Shown here piece after piece: positions 1 to 7,477 of a DNA stretch of 64,000 bases. This stretch comes from Jiangella alba. Its GTDB lineage: Bacteria; Actinomycetota; Actinomycetes; Jiangellales; Jiangellaceae. The translations under genes and the position numbers were made by a program. The notes under the pieces were generated by a model. It was not told the origin of the DNA and ran no database searches. It saw only the letters and a list, made by a program, of their open reading frames with translations. Each line of letters begins with the position of its first letter. Position 1 is the stretch's first letter. The stretch is taken from the NCBI RefSeq assembly GCF_900106035.1, contig NZ_FNUC01000001.1:124001-188000 (forward strand). The letters are read 5' to 3'.

Positions 1-2180
1 TGCTGCAGCCGCAGCGCATCATCGCCCGCCAGCAGCGCTTGCTCGGCGAGCAGGTCGGCCCGGATCCGCGGCCGGTCGCGCACGGCGTCGTCGGCGGCCA
101 GTCCGGTCAGCACGTCGGACGCCGCGGACACCGAACCCGCGGCCCGCAGCGCCGCCGCCAGCACCAGCCGGCTCTCCGGCAGCAACAGCGCCTCCCGCGG
201 CTCGGGCAGCCAACGCAGTTCGCGGCGGCTCCACTCGACGGCGTCGGCGGGCCGGCCCTGCCGCAGCGCGACGAGCGCGTGCGCACGCTCCCAGCCGGGC
301 AGGTACGGCGGCGGCTCGGCGCCGGCGGCGATCTCGTCGACCGGCGCCAGGACGGCGGCCGCGTCGTCCGGGCGGCCCTGAAGGGTACGCAGCTCGGCCA
401 GCCTGGTGGCGGCGATGGCGATGCGGTGGACGTCGTGCAGCGGCCGGGCGGTCTCGACGGCGCGCTCGGCCAGCTCGGCGGCCCGGGTGACGTCGCCGAG
501 CTGGGCGGTGGCGGCGGCCAGCCAGCTCAGCGCCGACGACGCCGTGGCGCGGTCGCCGCGGGCGAGCAGCCCGGCGACCGCCGGTTCGAGCTCGGCGACG
601 GCGTCGCGGTGCTGGTCGCGGAGCAGGTGGACGAGGCCGATCAGCGCCTGCGACGCGTCGGCGACGAACCCGGCGCCGGCCGCCCGCGCGTCGTCGCGAG
701 CGCGGACCGCCTCGGCCCGGGCCCGGCCGAGGTCGCTGCCGACCCAGCCGATCGCCACCAGCGACCGCGCCAGCGCCGCCGTCTCCGGGTCGGCGGGCAG
801 CTCCAGCGCCTCGTGCGCCGCGCGGTACCCGTCGCCGCCCGGCACGGCGGTGTCGGCGACCACCGCGAGCGCCGTCAGCACCCGCGCCTGCAGCGGCGTC
901 CGCTCACCGGTCTCGCGCCCGGCCCCGCGCCCGGCTCCGCGCTCGGCGGCGCGCCGCAGCAGCGTCAGCCCTTCGGCGCCGCGCGACTCCAGGTGCCACA
1001 GCCACGCCAGCCCGGCCGCCAGCCGCCGCCCGGCGGTCGCGTCGTCGCGGCTCAGTCCCCACTCGGCGGCCGCGCGCAGGTTCGGGTACTCGGCGCCGGC
1101 GGCTGCGCGCCAGGCGTCGCGATCGGTCTCCAGCAGCGGCGCCAGCGCGTCCACCCGGTCCAGGCACCAGGAGAGGTGCCGGTCGCTGACGGCAGCCGTC
1201 TCGCCCGCCTCGTCCAGCCGGGCCCGCGCGTACGTGCGGACGACGCCGAGCAGGCGGTACCGCGCCACCGGCCCGGTCGCGTCGGCGACCACCAGCGAGG
1301 TGTCGATCAGCCCGCGCAGCGCCTTCAGCGCCACCGGCGCGGGCAGCCCGGCCACGGCGACGACGGCGTCGGCGGCGAACCCCGGCTCGAACACGGCCAG
1401 CCGCCGGAACAGCACCCGTTCGTCGTCGTCGAGCAGCGAGTGGCTCCACCGCATCGACGCCTCGAGCGTGCGCTGCCGGAACGCCGCCGTCCGGGCGCCG
1501 CCGTCGAGCAGCGCGTACGGGTCGGACAGCGAGTCGGCGATCTGCGCCGGGGTCAGCGTGCCGGCCCAGCCGGCCGCCAGCTCCAGCGCGAGCGGCAGCC
1601 GGTCCAGCCGGTCGCAGACCCGGCGCGCGCCCGCCACGGCCGCGGGGTCGCCGGTCGCGCCGGCGCGGTCGAGGAACAGCTCCAGCGCGTCGGCCAGCTC
1701 CAGCGGCGGCACCCGGTGCACCCGCTCCCCCTCGAGGCCGAGCGACGCCCGTCCGGTGGCCAGCAGCGCGACCTCCGGGCAGCGCGCCAGCACCGCCGCA
1801 GCCAGCGCGGCGACCGAGGCGGCGACGTGCTCGCAGTTGTCCAGCGCCAGCAGCAGCCGCCGTCCGCGCAGCGCGTACGCCAGCGCCCCCGCGCGGTCCG
1901 GCCCGTCCGGCAACGCCAGGTCCAGCCGGTCCGCCACCCGCGCGACCACGCCGTCGCCGGCGCCGTCCGCCACGTCCTCCAGCCCGGCCCACACGACCTC
2001 CGGCCAGTCGCCGGCGAGGTCGCGGCAGACGCGGACCGCCAGCCGGGTCTTCCCGCAGCCGCCCGGCCCGGCCAGCGTGAGCAGCCGGCCCGCGCGGACC
2101 TCGGCAGCGACGGTGGCCAGTTCACCGTGCCGGCCGACGAACGACGACAGCTCGAGCGGCAGGTGGGCGACGTCGGACAT
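1..2180 (-). CDS. NB-ARC/AAA-type ATPase transcriptional regulator (LuxR/AfsR-like), 3' end outside window
   Basis: Open reading frame with no stop before the left edge. The N-terminus goes straight into a signal-transduction ATPase module: an FVGR motif, then the P-loop GPGGCGKTR near residue 40 and a hydrophobic Walker B-like LLLALDNCEH. The remainder is Ala/Leu-rich helical sequence typical of TPR repeats. Actinobacterial proteins of this build usually carry a C-terminal LuxR helix-turn-helix, which here would lie beyond position 1, so I infer rather than see DNA binding. ATG at 2180 is used; an in-frame ATG at 2198 is possible and neither has a strong Shine-Dalgarno. It is divergent from the RibD-like reductase gene, with about 100 bp between. 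Confidence 0.75.
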   Translation of the reverse strand, partial: MSDVAHLPLELSSFVGRHGELATVAAEVRAGRLLTLAGPGGCGKTRLAVRVCRDLAGDWPEVVWAGLEDVADGAGDGVVARVADRLDLALPDGPDRAGALAYALRGRRLLLALDNCEHVAASVAALAAAVLARCPEVALLATGRASLGLEGERVHRVPPLELADALELFLDRAGATGDPAAVAGARRVCDRLDRLPLALELAAGWAGTLTPAQIADSLSDPYALLDGGARTAAFRQRTLEASMRWSHSLLDDDERVLFRRLAVFEPGFAADAVVAVAGLPAPVALKALRGLIDTSLVVADATGPVARYRLLGVVRTYARARLDEAGETAAVSDRHLSWCLDRVDALAPLLETDRDAWRAAAGAEYPNLRAAAEWGLSRDDATAGRRLAAGLAWLWHLESRGAEGLTLLRRAAERGAGRGAGRETGERTPLQARVLTALAVVADTAVPGGDGYRAAHEALELPADPETAALARSLVAIGWVGSDLGRARAEAVRARDDARAAGAGFVADASQALIGLVHLLRDQHRDAVAELEPAVAGLLARGDRATASSALSWLAAATAQLGDVTRAAELAERAVETARPLHDVHRIAIAATRLAELRTLQGRPDDAAAVLAPVDEIAAGAEPPPYLPGWERAHALVALRQGRPADAVEWSRRELRWLPEPREALLLPESRLVLAAALRAAGSVSAASDVLTGLAADDAVRDRPRIRADLLAEQALLAGDDALRLQ

Positions 2181-2284
2181 CACCCAGGAGTGTCGCATCA
2201 GATCGGCCAGGTGGCAGATGTTCCGCGCTCCCAACGGCGACAGGATCGATCCGTCAGCCCGACACCGAACCGGAGGAACCGATC

Positions 2285-2884
2285 ATGACCGAGACCAGCA
2301 CCCGCCGCGTCGTCGCCAACCTGTCGCTCTCGCTGGACGGCCGCTACTACGGCCCCGGCGGCGAGCACGACATGAGCTGGGTGGCGCCGCACGCACTCAC
2401 CGACTCGCAGCGCGACCAGTCGGTCCGGATGACCACCACCGCCACCACGATCCTGCTCGGCCGGAAGAACTACCAGGGCTTCGGCGGCTTCTGGCCGTCC
2501 GTCGCGCGGGACGAGAACGCCGAGCCGCGCGACCGCGCGCTGGCCCGCTGGCTGGACGACGTCGAGAAGGTGGTGTTCTCGACGACCCTGACCGAGACGC
2601 CCTGGCAGAACTCCCGGCTGGCCCAGCACGACCCCGTCACGGAGGTACGCGCACTTCGCACGCGGCCCGGCGGCGACATCGTCATCCAGAACAGCGTGAG
2701 CCTCATCCGCACGCTGCTCGACGCCGGCGAGGTGGACCGGCTGACGCTGAACCTCTGCCCCGAGCTGGTCGGCGGCGGCGCCCGGCTGTTCGAGGACGGC
2801 GTACCGCGCAGCTCGTGGTCGCTGGCCGACCTGGCGACGTCGGAGTCCGGCGCCATCTACCTCACCTACGACCGCCTGCGCTGA
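2285..2884 (+). CDS. Dihydrofolate reductase family protein (RibD C-terminal domain)
   Basis: 199 residues with the beta-strand start VVANLSLSLDGRYYGPGG and the nucleotide-binding DIVIQNSVSLIRTLLDAGEVDRLTL region of the RibD C-terminal/DHFR-like fold. Members are NADPH-dependent reductases of unknown physiological substrate in actinobacteria. The start ATG follows GGAGGAACC at good spacing. It is divergent from the large NB-ARC regulator, which suggests but does not prove control by it. Genuine DHFR is unlikely because the folate-site signature is absent. Confidence 0.8.
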   Translation: MTETSTRRVVANLSLSLDGRYYGPGGEHDMSWVAPHALTDSQRDQSVRMTTTATTILLGRKNYQGFGGFWPSVARDENAEPRDRALARWLDDVEKVVFSTTLTETPWQNSRLAQHDPVTEVRALRTRPGGDIVIQNSVSLIRTLLDAGEVDRLTLNLCPELVGGGARLFEDGVPRSSWSLADLATSESGAIYLTYDRLR

Positions 2885-2896
2885 TAGCGTCGAGGC

Positions 2897-3115
2897 ATGA
2901 CCTCGACCCGGCGGTGGAGCGACCTCTCCACCGCGCAGCGCACCGCCATCGTCGCCCTGGGCGCCGCCGAACTGGTGCTCACGGCGGCCGCGGCGGCCGA
3001 CCTCGCGCGCCGTCCGTCCGCCCAGGTCCGTGGGCCGAAGGCGCTGTGGTGGCCGGCACTGGCCGTGCAGCCCACCGGCCCGGTCGCGTACCTCGTCTGG
3101 GGCCGCCGCGGCTGA
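2897..3115 (+). CDS. Small PLDc_N-type membrane protein
   Basis: 72 residues with two hydrophobic segments: an Ala-rich one at about 15-38, and the C-terminal [21 protein letters not shown]. The latter matches the aromatic-proline pattern ending in a GRR motif of the phospholipase D N-terminal membrane-anchor domain (PLDc_N). Such stand-alone genes are common in actinobacteria and have no known catalytic role. It follows the reductase gene by 12 bp and may be co-transcribed. A short C-rich stretch with a CTGCTG-C-CAGCAG palindrome separates it from clpP3. Confidence 0.6.
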   Translation: MTSTRRWSDLSTAQRTAIVALGAAELVLTAAAAADLARRPSAQVRGPKALWWPALAVQPTGPVAYLVWGRRG

Positions 3116-3130
3116 TCCCGGCCGCCGCCT

Positions 3131-3143
3131 CTGCTGCCAGCAG
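3131..3143. promoter_or_regulatory. Short palindrome upstream of clpP3
   Basis: CTGCTGCCAGCAG is a perfect 6-1-6 inverted repeat 59 bp before the clpP3 start codon. Clp genes of actinobacteria are commonly controlled from this region by ClgR/PopR-type regulators, but the sequence does not match the GTTCGC-type box seen upstream of the regulator gene, so its role is only a suggestion. A GCGAA half-site occurs at 3171-3175. Confidence 0.25.
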
Positions 3144-3201
3144 ATTCTGTTGGAGCAGCACTCCCGCCCGGCGAATGATCGAGGGCAGAAGGGAGACACA
3201 C

Positions 3202-3816
3202 ATGACGAACGCGGGACCGCTCACCGGAACACTGGACGACCAGCTCGCCACCCGGCTGCTGCACCAACGGATCATCGTCCTGGGCACCGAGGTCGACGAC
3301 CCCATCGCCAACCGGCTGTGCGCGCAACTGCTGCTGTTGTCCGCGGAGGACCCGCGCAGCGACATCAGCCTCTACATCAACTCCCCCGGCGGCTCGGTCA
3401 GCGCCGGGCTGGCGATCTACGACACGATGCGGCTGATCCCGAACGACGTCAGCACGCTGGCCATGGGGCTGGCGGCGAGCATGGGCCAGTTCCTGCTCAC
3501 CGCCGGCACCCCGGGCAAGCGGTTCAGCCTGCCGCACGCGCAGGTGCTCATGCACCAGGGCTCGGCCGGGTTCGGCGGCACGGCGGCGGACATCGAGATC
3601 TACTCGCAGCAGCTGGCCTACACGTCGACGCTGATGACGAGGCTGACGGCGGAGCACACCGGCCAGACGCCGGAACGCATCGAGGCCGACAGCCAGCGCG
3701 ACCGCTGGTACACCGCCGACGAGGCGCTGGCCTACGGCTTCATCGACCACGTCGTCGAGCGCATGGACGACGTCCGGCCGGCGTCCGGGCGCCCGGTCGT
3801 GGGGGTGGGCGCATGA
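3202..3816 (+). CDS. clpP3: ATP-dependent Clp protease proteolytic subunit (ClpP3-like)
   Basis: 204-residue serine peptidase of family S14. The triad is intact: Ser93 in GLAASMGQ, His118 in [10 protein letters not shown] and Asp167 in [16 protein letters not shown]. The YINSPGG oxyanion-loop motif is at 58-64. ClpP forms tetradecamers that degrade proteins delivered by Clp ATPases. The start ATG follows AAGGGAGACACAC. Its stop overlaps the next clpP by ATGA, so the two subunits are translationally coupled. The arrangement with a convergent XRE regulator is that of the Streptomyces clpP3-clpP4-popR locus, the inducible second ClpP system, rather than the housekeeping clpP1P2-clpX locus. Confidence 0.93.
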   Translation: MTNAGPLTGTLDDQLATRLLHQRIIVLGTEVDDPIANRLCAQLLLLSAEDPRSDISLYINSPGGSVSAGLAIYDTMRLIPNDVSTLAMGLAASMGQFLLTAGTPGKRFSLPHAQVLMHQGSAGFGGTAADIEIYSQQLAYTSTLMTRLTAEHTGQTPERIEADSQRDRWYTADEALAYGFIDHVVERMDDVRPASGRPVVGVGA

Positions 3817-4430
3817 GCCAGTACACGATCCCGACGGTGATCGAGAAGACGCCGACGGGCGAGCGCGCCTTCGACATCTACTCGCGGCTGCTGAACGAGC
3901 GCATCGTCTTCATCGGCACGCCCATCGACGACGGCGTCGCCAACGTCGTCATGGCCCAGCTGCTGCACCTCGAGTCGGTCAGCGCGGAGCTGGAGATCGG
4001 GCTGTACATCAACTCCCCCGGCGGGACGTACAGCGCGCTGACCGCGATCTACGACACCATGCAGTTCGTGACGCCGCCGGTCTCGACCACCTGCATGGGC
4101 CAGGCGTCGGAGACCGCGGCGGTGCTGCTGGCCGCCGGCGCGCCCGGGCGGCGGTTCGTGCTGCCGCACGCGAAGGTCATGCTGCACCAGCCGTCCAGCC
4201 AGGCCCGCGGCACCCTGCCCGACCTCGCCGTGCAGGCCAAGGAGGTGGCGAAGGTGCGCTCCGAGATGGACGCGGTGCTCAGCCGGCACACCGGCCACCC
4301 GGTGGAGAAGATCCGCGCCGACACCGACCGCCACAAGACGTTCGACGCGGCCGAGGCGGTCGCCTACGGCCTGGCCGACCGGATCATCGACAGCCGGAAG
4401 GCGGTGCCGGCCGGCGCGACGTACGGCTGA
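3813..4430 (+). CDS. clpP4: ClpP-family subunit with degenerate catalytic triad (ClpP4-like)
   Basis: 205-residue ClpP homologue with YINSPGG at 65-71 and His125 conserved in [10 protein letters not shown]. The nucleophile elbow reads [14 protein letters not shown]: aligned without gaps to the canonical GLAASMGAFLLAAG, the catalytic Ser position is Glu100 and a Ser (99) sits one residue earlier. The catalytic Asp of TERDRF is replaced by His174 (TDRHKTF). It may therefore be an inactive or altered partner that forms a mixed barrel with the intact upstream ClpP3. It is translationally coupled to clpP3 by a 4-bp overlap and followed by a strong hairpin. I infer the functional consequence; the family assignment is secure. 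Confidence 0.9.
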   Translation: MSQYTIPTVIEKTPTGERAFDIYSRLLNERIVFIGTPIDDGVANVVMAQLLHLESVSAELEIGLYINSPGGTYSALTAIYDTMQFVTPPVSTTCMGQASETAAVLLAAGAPGRRFVLPHAKVMLHQPSSQARGTLPDLAVQAKEVAKVRSEMDAVLSRHTGHPVEKIRADTDRHKTFDAAEAVAYGLADRIIDSRKAVPAGATYG

Positions 4431-4447
4431 GGCTGAGGGCACACCCG

Positions 4448-4479
4448 ACGCGCCCGGCTGCTCACGCGGCCGGGCGCGT
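4448..4479. terminator. Bidirectional hairpin terminator between clpP4 and popR-like gene
   Basis: Perfect 11-bp stem: ACGCGCCCGGC at 4448-4458 pairs with GCCGGGCGCGT at 4469-4479 around a 10-nt loop. It lies 18 bp past the clpP4 stop and ends 3 bp before the stop of the convergent XRE gene, so it can end transcripts from both sides. There is no T-tract, as is usual for high-GC actinobacterial terminators. Confidence 0.75.
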
Positions 4480-4481
4480 TC

Positions 4482-4853
4482 TCACGCCGCGAGCAGGAGG
4501 ACGTCGCCGCCCCGGCCGGCCGACGGACGGCGGACGGGGTCGCGGCGGCGCAGCGCGCGGACGGTGTCGAGCCGGATGACTGTGGCGCGGTGCTCGACGA
4601 GGTCGTGCCGGACGGCGCCGAGCAGGTCGGACAGCTCGAGGCCGAGCGCGTCGCAGACCGCGGCGAGCACCTCGGACGAGCCCTCCTTGCGGCCGCGTTC
4701 GAGCTCGGACAGGTAGGGCATCGAGACCTTGGCGTCGGACGCGACGTCGGCCAGCGTGCGGCCCTGCTCCTGCCGCGTGCGCCGCAGGACGTCACCGACC
4801 ATCGTGCGCAGCAGCGGCGTCGGCCGCTCCTCGTGTTCCTCCGGGCCGCTCAT
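4482..4853 (-). CDS. popR: XRE-family regulator of clp genes (PopR/ClgR-like) with C-terminal Ala degron
   Basis: 123 residues. An XRE helix-turn-helix at about 16-78 contains [20 protein letters not shown] and [14 protein letters not shown], the pattern of the ClgR/PopR group. In Streptomyces lividans PopR activates clpP3-clpP4 and is itself destroyed by the housekeeping ClpP, dependent on C-terminal alanines. This protein ends ...VLLLAA, an ssrA-like tail that fits the same logic. The gene is convergent to clpP4 and shares its terminator. A ClgR-type palindrome lies at 4895-4911, about 40 bp upstream of its start, suggesting autoregulation. Assignment to PopR rather than ClgR rests on the neighbouring clpP3/clpP4. 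Confidence 0.82.
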   Translation of the reverse strand: MSGPEEHEERPTPLLRTMVGDVLRRTRQEQGRTLADVASDAKVSMPYLSELERGRKEGSSEVLAAVCDALGLELSDLLGAVRHDLVEHRATVIRLDTVRALRRRDPVRRPSAGRGGDVLLLAA

Positions 4854-4894
4854 GACGCCACGCTAACCGCGCCGACCCCGGTTCCGGGAGTCCG

Positions 4895-4911
4895 GTTCGC
4901 CGCCGGCGAAA
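4895..4911. promoter_or_regulatory. ClgR/PopR-type operator
   Basis: GTTCGC-CGCCG-GCGAAA, a palindrome 16/17 matching the GTTCGC-Y-N3-R-GCGAAC box known for actinobacterial ClgR. It is 42 bp from the start of the XRE regulator and within the divergent promoter region shared with the ArsR-like gene. Binding by the adjacent regulator is inferred. Confidence 0.55.
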
Positions 4912-4948
4912 GCCCTCTTGCGCCCAGGCCCCGTTTCAGCGTAGCGTG

Positions 4949-4977
4949 ACACCTGTCAGCATTTTCTTACACCTGTC
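4949..4977. promoter_or_regulatory. ACACCTGTC direct repeat before ArsR-like gene
   Basis: Two exact copies of ACACCTGTC (4949-4957 and 4969-4977), start-to-start distance 20 bp, about two helical turns. Each contains the small dyad ACA-CC-TGT. The second copy abuts the GGAGG ribosome-binding site of the downstream gene. The position suits a repressor site for the ArsR-like protein encoded next. Confidence 0.4.
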
Positions 4978-4988
4978 GGAGGGTTCTG

Positions 4989-5306
4989 ATGGCAGACGCG
5001 CCGAGCGGCGACCAGCTGGTCGAGATGCTCGCCGCGCTCGCCAACCCCATCCGGCTGCGCATCGTCGCGACGCTGGCCGGCGGGCGCGACTACGTCAGCC
5101 ACCTGGCCCGCGAGATCGGCGTCAGCCGCCCGCTGCTGCACATGCACCTGCAGAAGCTCGAGGCGGCCGGGCTGGTCGCCGGCCGGCTGGAGCTGTCCGA
5201 CGACGGCAAGGCGATGAAGTTCTACGAGGTCACCGCCTTCGACCTGCACCTCACCCCCGCGGCGCTGGCCGCCGCGGCCCAGACCCTCACTTCCAAGGAG
5301 TCCTGA
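4989..5306 (+). CDS. ArsR-type winged-helix transcriptional regulator
   Basis: 105 residues. The winged helix runs through LAALANPIRLRIVATLAGGRDYVSHLAREIGVSRPLLHMHLQKLEAAGLV (about 14-63), typical of ArsR-like regulators. No metal-binding cysteines are present, so it is not a classical metal sensor. GGAGGG lies just before the ATG. Its stop overlaps the start of the next small membrane gene (TGATG), so regulator and membrane protein form a two-gene unit; this pairing recurs in actinobacteria but its signal is unknown. Two ACACCTGTC copies upstream may be its operator. Confidence 0.82.
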   Translation: MADAPSGDQLVEMLAALANPIRLRIVATLAGGRDYVSHLAREIGVSRPLLHMHLQKLEAAGLVAGRLELSDDGKAMKFYEVTAFDLHLTPAALAAAAQTLTSKES

Positions 5307-5575
5307 TGGACGACATCACCTGGCCGGCGGCGATGATCTTCCTGGGCGTGGTCGCCCTGGTGATCTTCCTCGTCGGCGCGTCGATGGCGACGTTCCTCGA
5401 GATGCGCAAGACCCGGCTGGTCGCCGCCCAGGAGGACCAGCTGCGCCAGCTGGTGGGCCGATACGAGCAGCTCGCCGAGACCTCCCTCGACGCCCAGCAG
5501 CGCACCGCCTCCGACGTCGCGGAGCTGCGCTCGCGCACCACCTCGATCGAGCAGATCCTGCGCACCGTGGAATGA
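5306..5575 (+). CDS. Small single-pass membrane protein with cytoplasmic coiled coil
   Basis: 89 residues. One transmembrane helix at about 6-30 (rich in V/I/L/F) is followed by a charged, heptad-like helix (EDQLRQLVGRYEQLAETSLDAQQ...) to the C-terminus. No enzymatic motif. It is translationally coupled to the ArsR-type gene (the start ATG shares the A of the upstream TGA). I do not recognise a function; it could transmit membrane state to, or be repressed by, its regulator partner. Confidence 0.75.
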   Translation: MDDITWPAAMIFLGVVALVIFLVGASMATFLEMRKTRLVAAQEDQLRQLVGRYEQLAETSLDAQQRTASDVAELRSRTTSIEQILRTVE

Positions 5576-5611
5576 CCTCGCGACGGCGGCGGCGACCGCT
5601 ACGGTGTCCCG

Positions 5612-6424
5612 ATGACGCTGCGCTCGGGCCTGTGGCTGCCGCTGTTCGACGAGCTGTCCGACCCCGCCGTCGTGGTGCGGCTGGCGGCCGAGGCCGAGGA
5701 AGCCGGCTGGGACGGCCTGTTCGTCTGGGACCACCTGCGCTGGCGTGCACCGGTGCGCGCGGCGGCCGACCCGTGGATCACGCTCGCCGCCGCGGCGGCG
5801 GTGACCGAGCGGCTGCGGTTCGGGCCGATGGTGACGCCGCTGGCCCGCCGCCGGCCGGCCAAGCTGGCCCGCGAGACCGCGTCGCTGGACCGGCTCTCCG
5901 GCGGCCGGCTGATCCTCGGCGCCGGACTGGGCAGCGACCGGTTCGGCGAGGAGTTCTCCCGCACCGGCGAAGAGCTCGACGACCGCGTCCGGGCGGCCAT
6001 GCTGGACGAGTCGCTGGCCGTGCTGCGCGCCGCCTGGTCCGGCGCGCCCGTACGGCACCGCGGCGAGCACTACGTCGTCGACGACATCGCGTTCGAGCCG
6101 CCGCCCAGCGGCATTCCGGTGTGGATCGCCGGGTTCCCCGGCAACACCGCGCCGCTGCGCCGGGCCGCACGCCACGACGGCTTCTTCCCGGTCAACCTCG
6201 ACCACCCGGACCAGCTCGCGGAGGCCGTCGGGACGGTCCGGCGGCTGCGCGCCGAGGCCGGTGCGGACGGGCCGTACGACGTCGCCGTCGGGCTGCCGGC
6301 CGACGCCGACCTCGCCGCGTACGAGGCGGCCGGCGCCACGTGGTGGCTGACCGACTTCGACCCGCACACCATCACCGTCGACGAGGTGCGCGGGGTGCTG
6401 CGCGCCGGGCCGGTGCGGGCGTGA
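5612..6424 (+). CDS. LLM-class (luciferase-like) flavin-dependent oxidoreductase
   Basis: 270 residues with the TIM-barrel pattern of bacterial luciferase-like monooxygenases: early GLWLPLFDEL, WDGLFVWDHL at about 33-42, an ERLRFGPMVTPLARRRPAKLARETASLDRLSGGRLILGAG core (about 67-106) and a late VWIAGF strand. Such enzymes use FMN or F420; the substrate is unknown. The stop overlaps the next start (GTGA), giving a two-gene operon with an aminoglycoside-phosphotransferase-like protein. Confidence 0.85.
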   Translation: MTLRSGLWLPLFDELSDPAVVVRLAAEAEEAGWDGLFVWDHLRWRAPVRAAADPWITLAAAAAVTERLRFGPMVTPLARRRPAKLARETASLDRLSGGRLILGAGLGSDRFGEEFSRTGEELDDRVRAAMLDESLAVLRAAWSGAPVRHRGEHYVVDDIAFEPPPSGIPVWIAGFPGNTAPLRRAARHDGFFPVNLDHPDQLAEAVGTVRRLRAEAGADGPYDVAVGLPADADLAAYEAAGATWWLTDFDPHTITVDEVRGVLRAGPVRA

Positions 6425-7308
6425 CGCCGCGCATGCACGCCGGCCAGGTGGCGATCGACGTCGCGCTGGTGCGCCGCCTGGTCGACGCGCAGTTCCCGCG
6501 GTGGGCCGGGCTGCCGCTGTTCCCCGTCCGGTCGGCGGGGACGGTGAACGCGATCTACCGGCTCGGCGACGAGCACGCGGTGCGGCTGCCGCTGCTGCCG
6601 TCGTCGACCGCGGACCTCGAGGCCGAGCTGGAGTGGTTGCCGCGGCTGGCCACCGCCGGGCTGCCGCTGGCGATACCGGAGCCGGTCGTGACCGGCGCGC
6701 CGGTCGAGGAGTTCCCGCTCGTCTGGGCGGTGTACCGGTGGATCGACGGCGTGCCGGTGGCGCCCGGCGGCCCGGTGGACGACGTCGGAGCGGCGGCGCG
6801 GCTGGCCGGGTTCGTCCGGGCGCTGCGCTCGGTGCCCGTGAACGGCGTGCCGGACGGGCGCGGGGTGCGCCCGCTCGCCGATGACGACGACGCCGTGCGG
6901 TCCGCCGTCGCGACGCTGCTCGACCCCGGCCGCGCGGCCGCCGCGATCGCCGTTTGGGAGGCCGCGCTGGCCGCCGAGACGTGGGACGGCGAGCGGGTCT
7001 GGGTGCACGGCGACCTGCTGCCGGTGAACCTGCTGGCGTCCGGCGGCGCGCTGTCCGCGGTGCTCGACTTCGGTGCCGCCGGGGCCGGCGACGGCGCGTA
7101 CGACCTGCTGCCCGCGTGGTGCGTGTTCAGCGGCGCGGCCCGCGACGCGTTCCGCGCCGAGCTCGGTCCCGACGACGACGCGTGGGCGCGGGCCCGCGGC
7201 TACGCGCTGGTCAAGGGGCTGATGGCGGCGCCGTACTACCGCGAGACCAACCCGGCGTTCGCCGCGCTCGCCCAGCGGCTCATCGACGCCTCGCTCGCGT
7301 GGGTGTAG
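6421..7308 (+). CDS. Aminoglycoside phosphotransferase (APH) family protein
   Basis: 295 residues with the APH/choline-kinase fold: nucleotide-loop SAGTVNAIYRLGDEHAVRLP, the Brenner-type catalytic motif VWVHGDLLPVNLL and the metal-binding VLDFGAAGAGDGAYDLLPAW. These kinases phosphorylate small molecules; actinobacterial members with this context are usually not proven resistance genes. GTG at 6421 overlaps the oxidoreductase stop; an ATG 4 codons later is an alternative. Confidence 0.85.
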   Translation: MTPRMHAGQVAIDVALVRRLVDAQFPRWAGLPLFPVRSAGTVNAIYRLGDEHAVRLPLLPSSTADLEAELEWLPRLATAGLPLAIPEPVVTGAPVEEFPLVWAVYRWIDGVPVAPGGPVDDVGAAARLAGFVRALRSVPVNGVPDGRGVRPLADDDDAVRSAVATLLDPGRAAAAIAVWEAALAAETWDGERVWVHGDLLPVNLLASGGALSAVLDFGAAGAGDGAYDLLPAWCVFSGAARDAFRAELGPDDDAWARARGYALVKGLMAAPYYRETNPAFAALAQRLIDASLAWV

Positions 7309-7477
7309 GTTGACGTCGTGGCGCCGTCCCGCGCCCAACCCTCGGTTCCGGTGCTCACGCCACCGGCGGTAGCGAGGGCAAAGGGGGCTCGAGTCCTCGG
7401 GATGCCGGTTCGGTGTGTCCTTTCCGGCGGACGTCGCGAGCGTGAGTCGCGTCGGGCCGCCGACGAGAGGAACACCG

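Noticed and set aside
39-3816. Very long plus-strand open frames (749 and 1,136 codons) over the first 3.8 kb
   Set aside because: Low-complexity Arg/Ala/Gly or Ser/Ala composition on the strand opposite or out of phase with recognisable genes; they are GC-driven shadows.
7309-7477. Possible tRNA or small gene in the spacer (ORF from 7318)
   Set aside because: No cloverleaf with T-loop GTTCGAATC-type core and CCA end; the ORF has shadow-like composition and overlaps the next gene's start.
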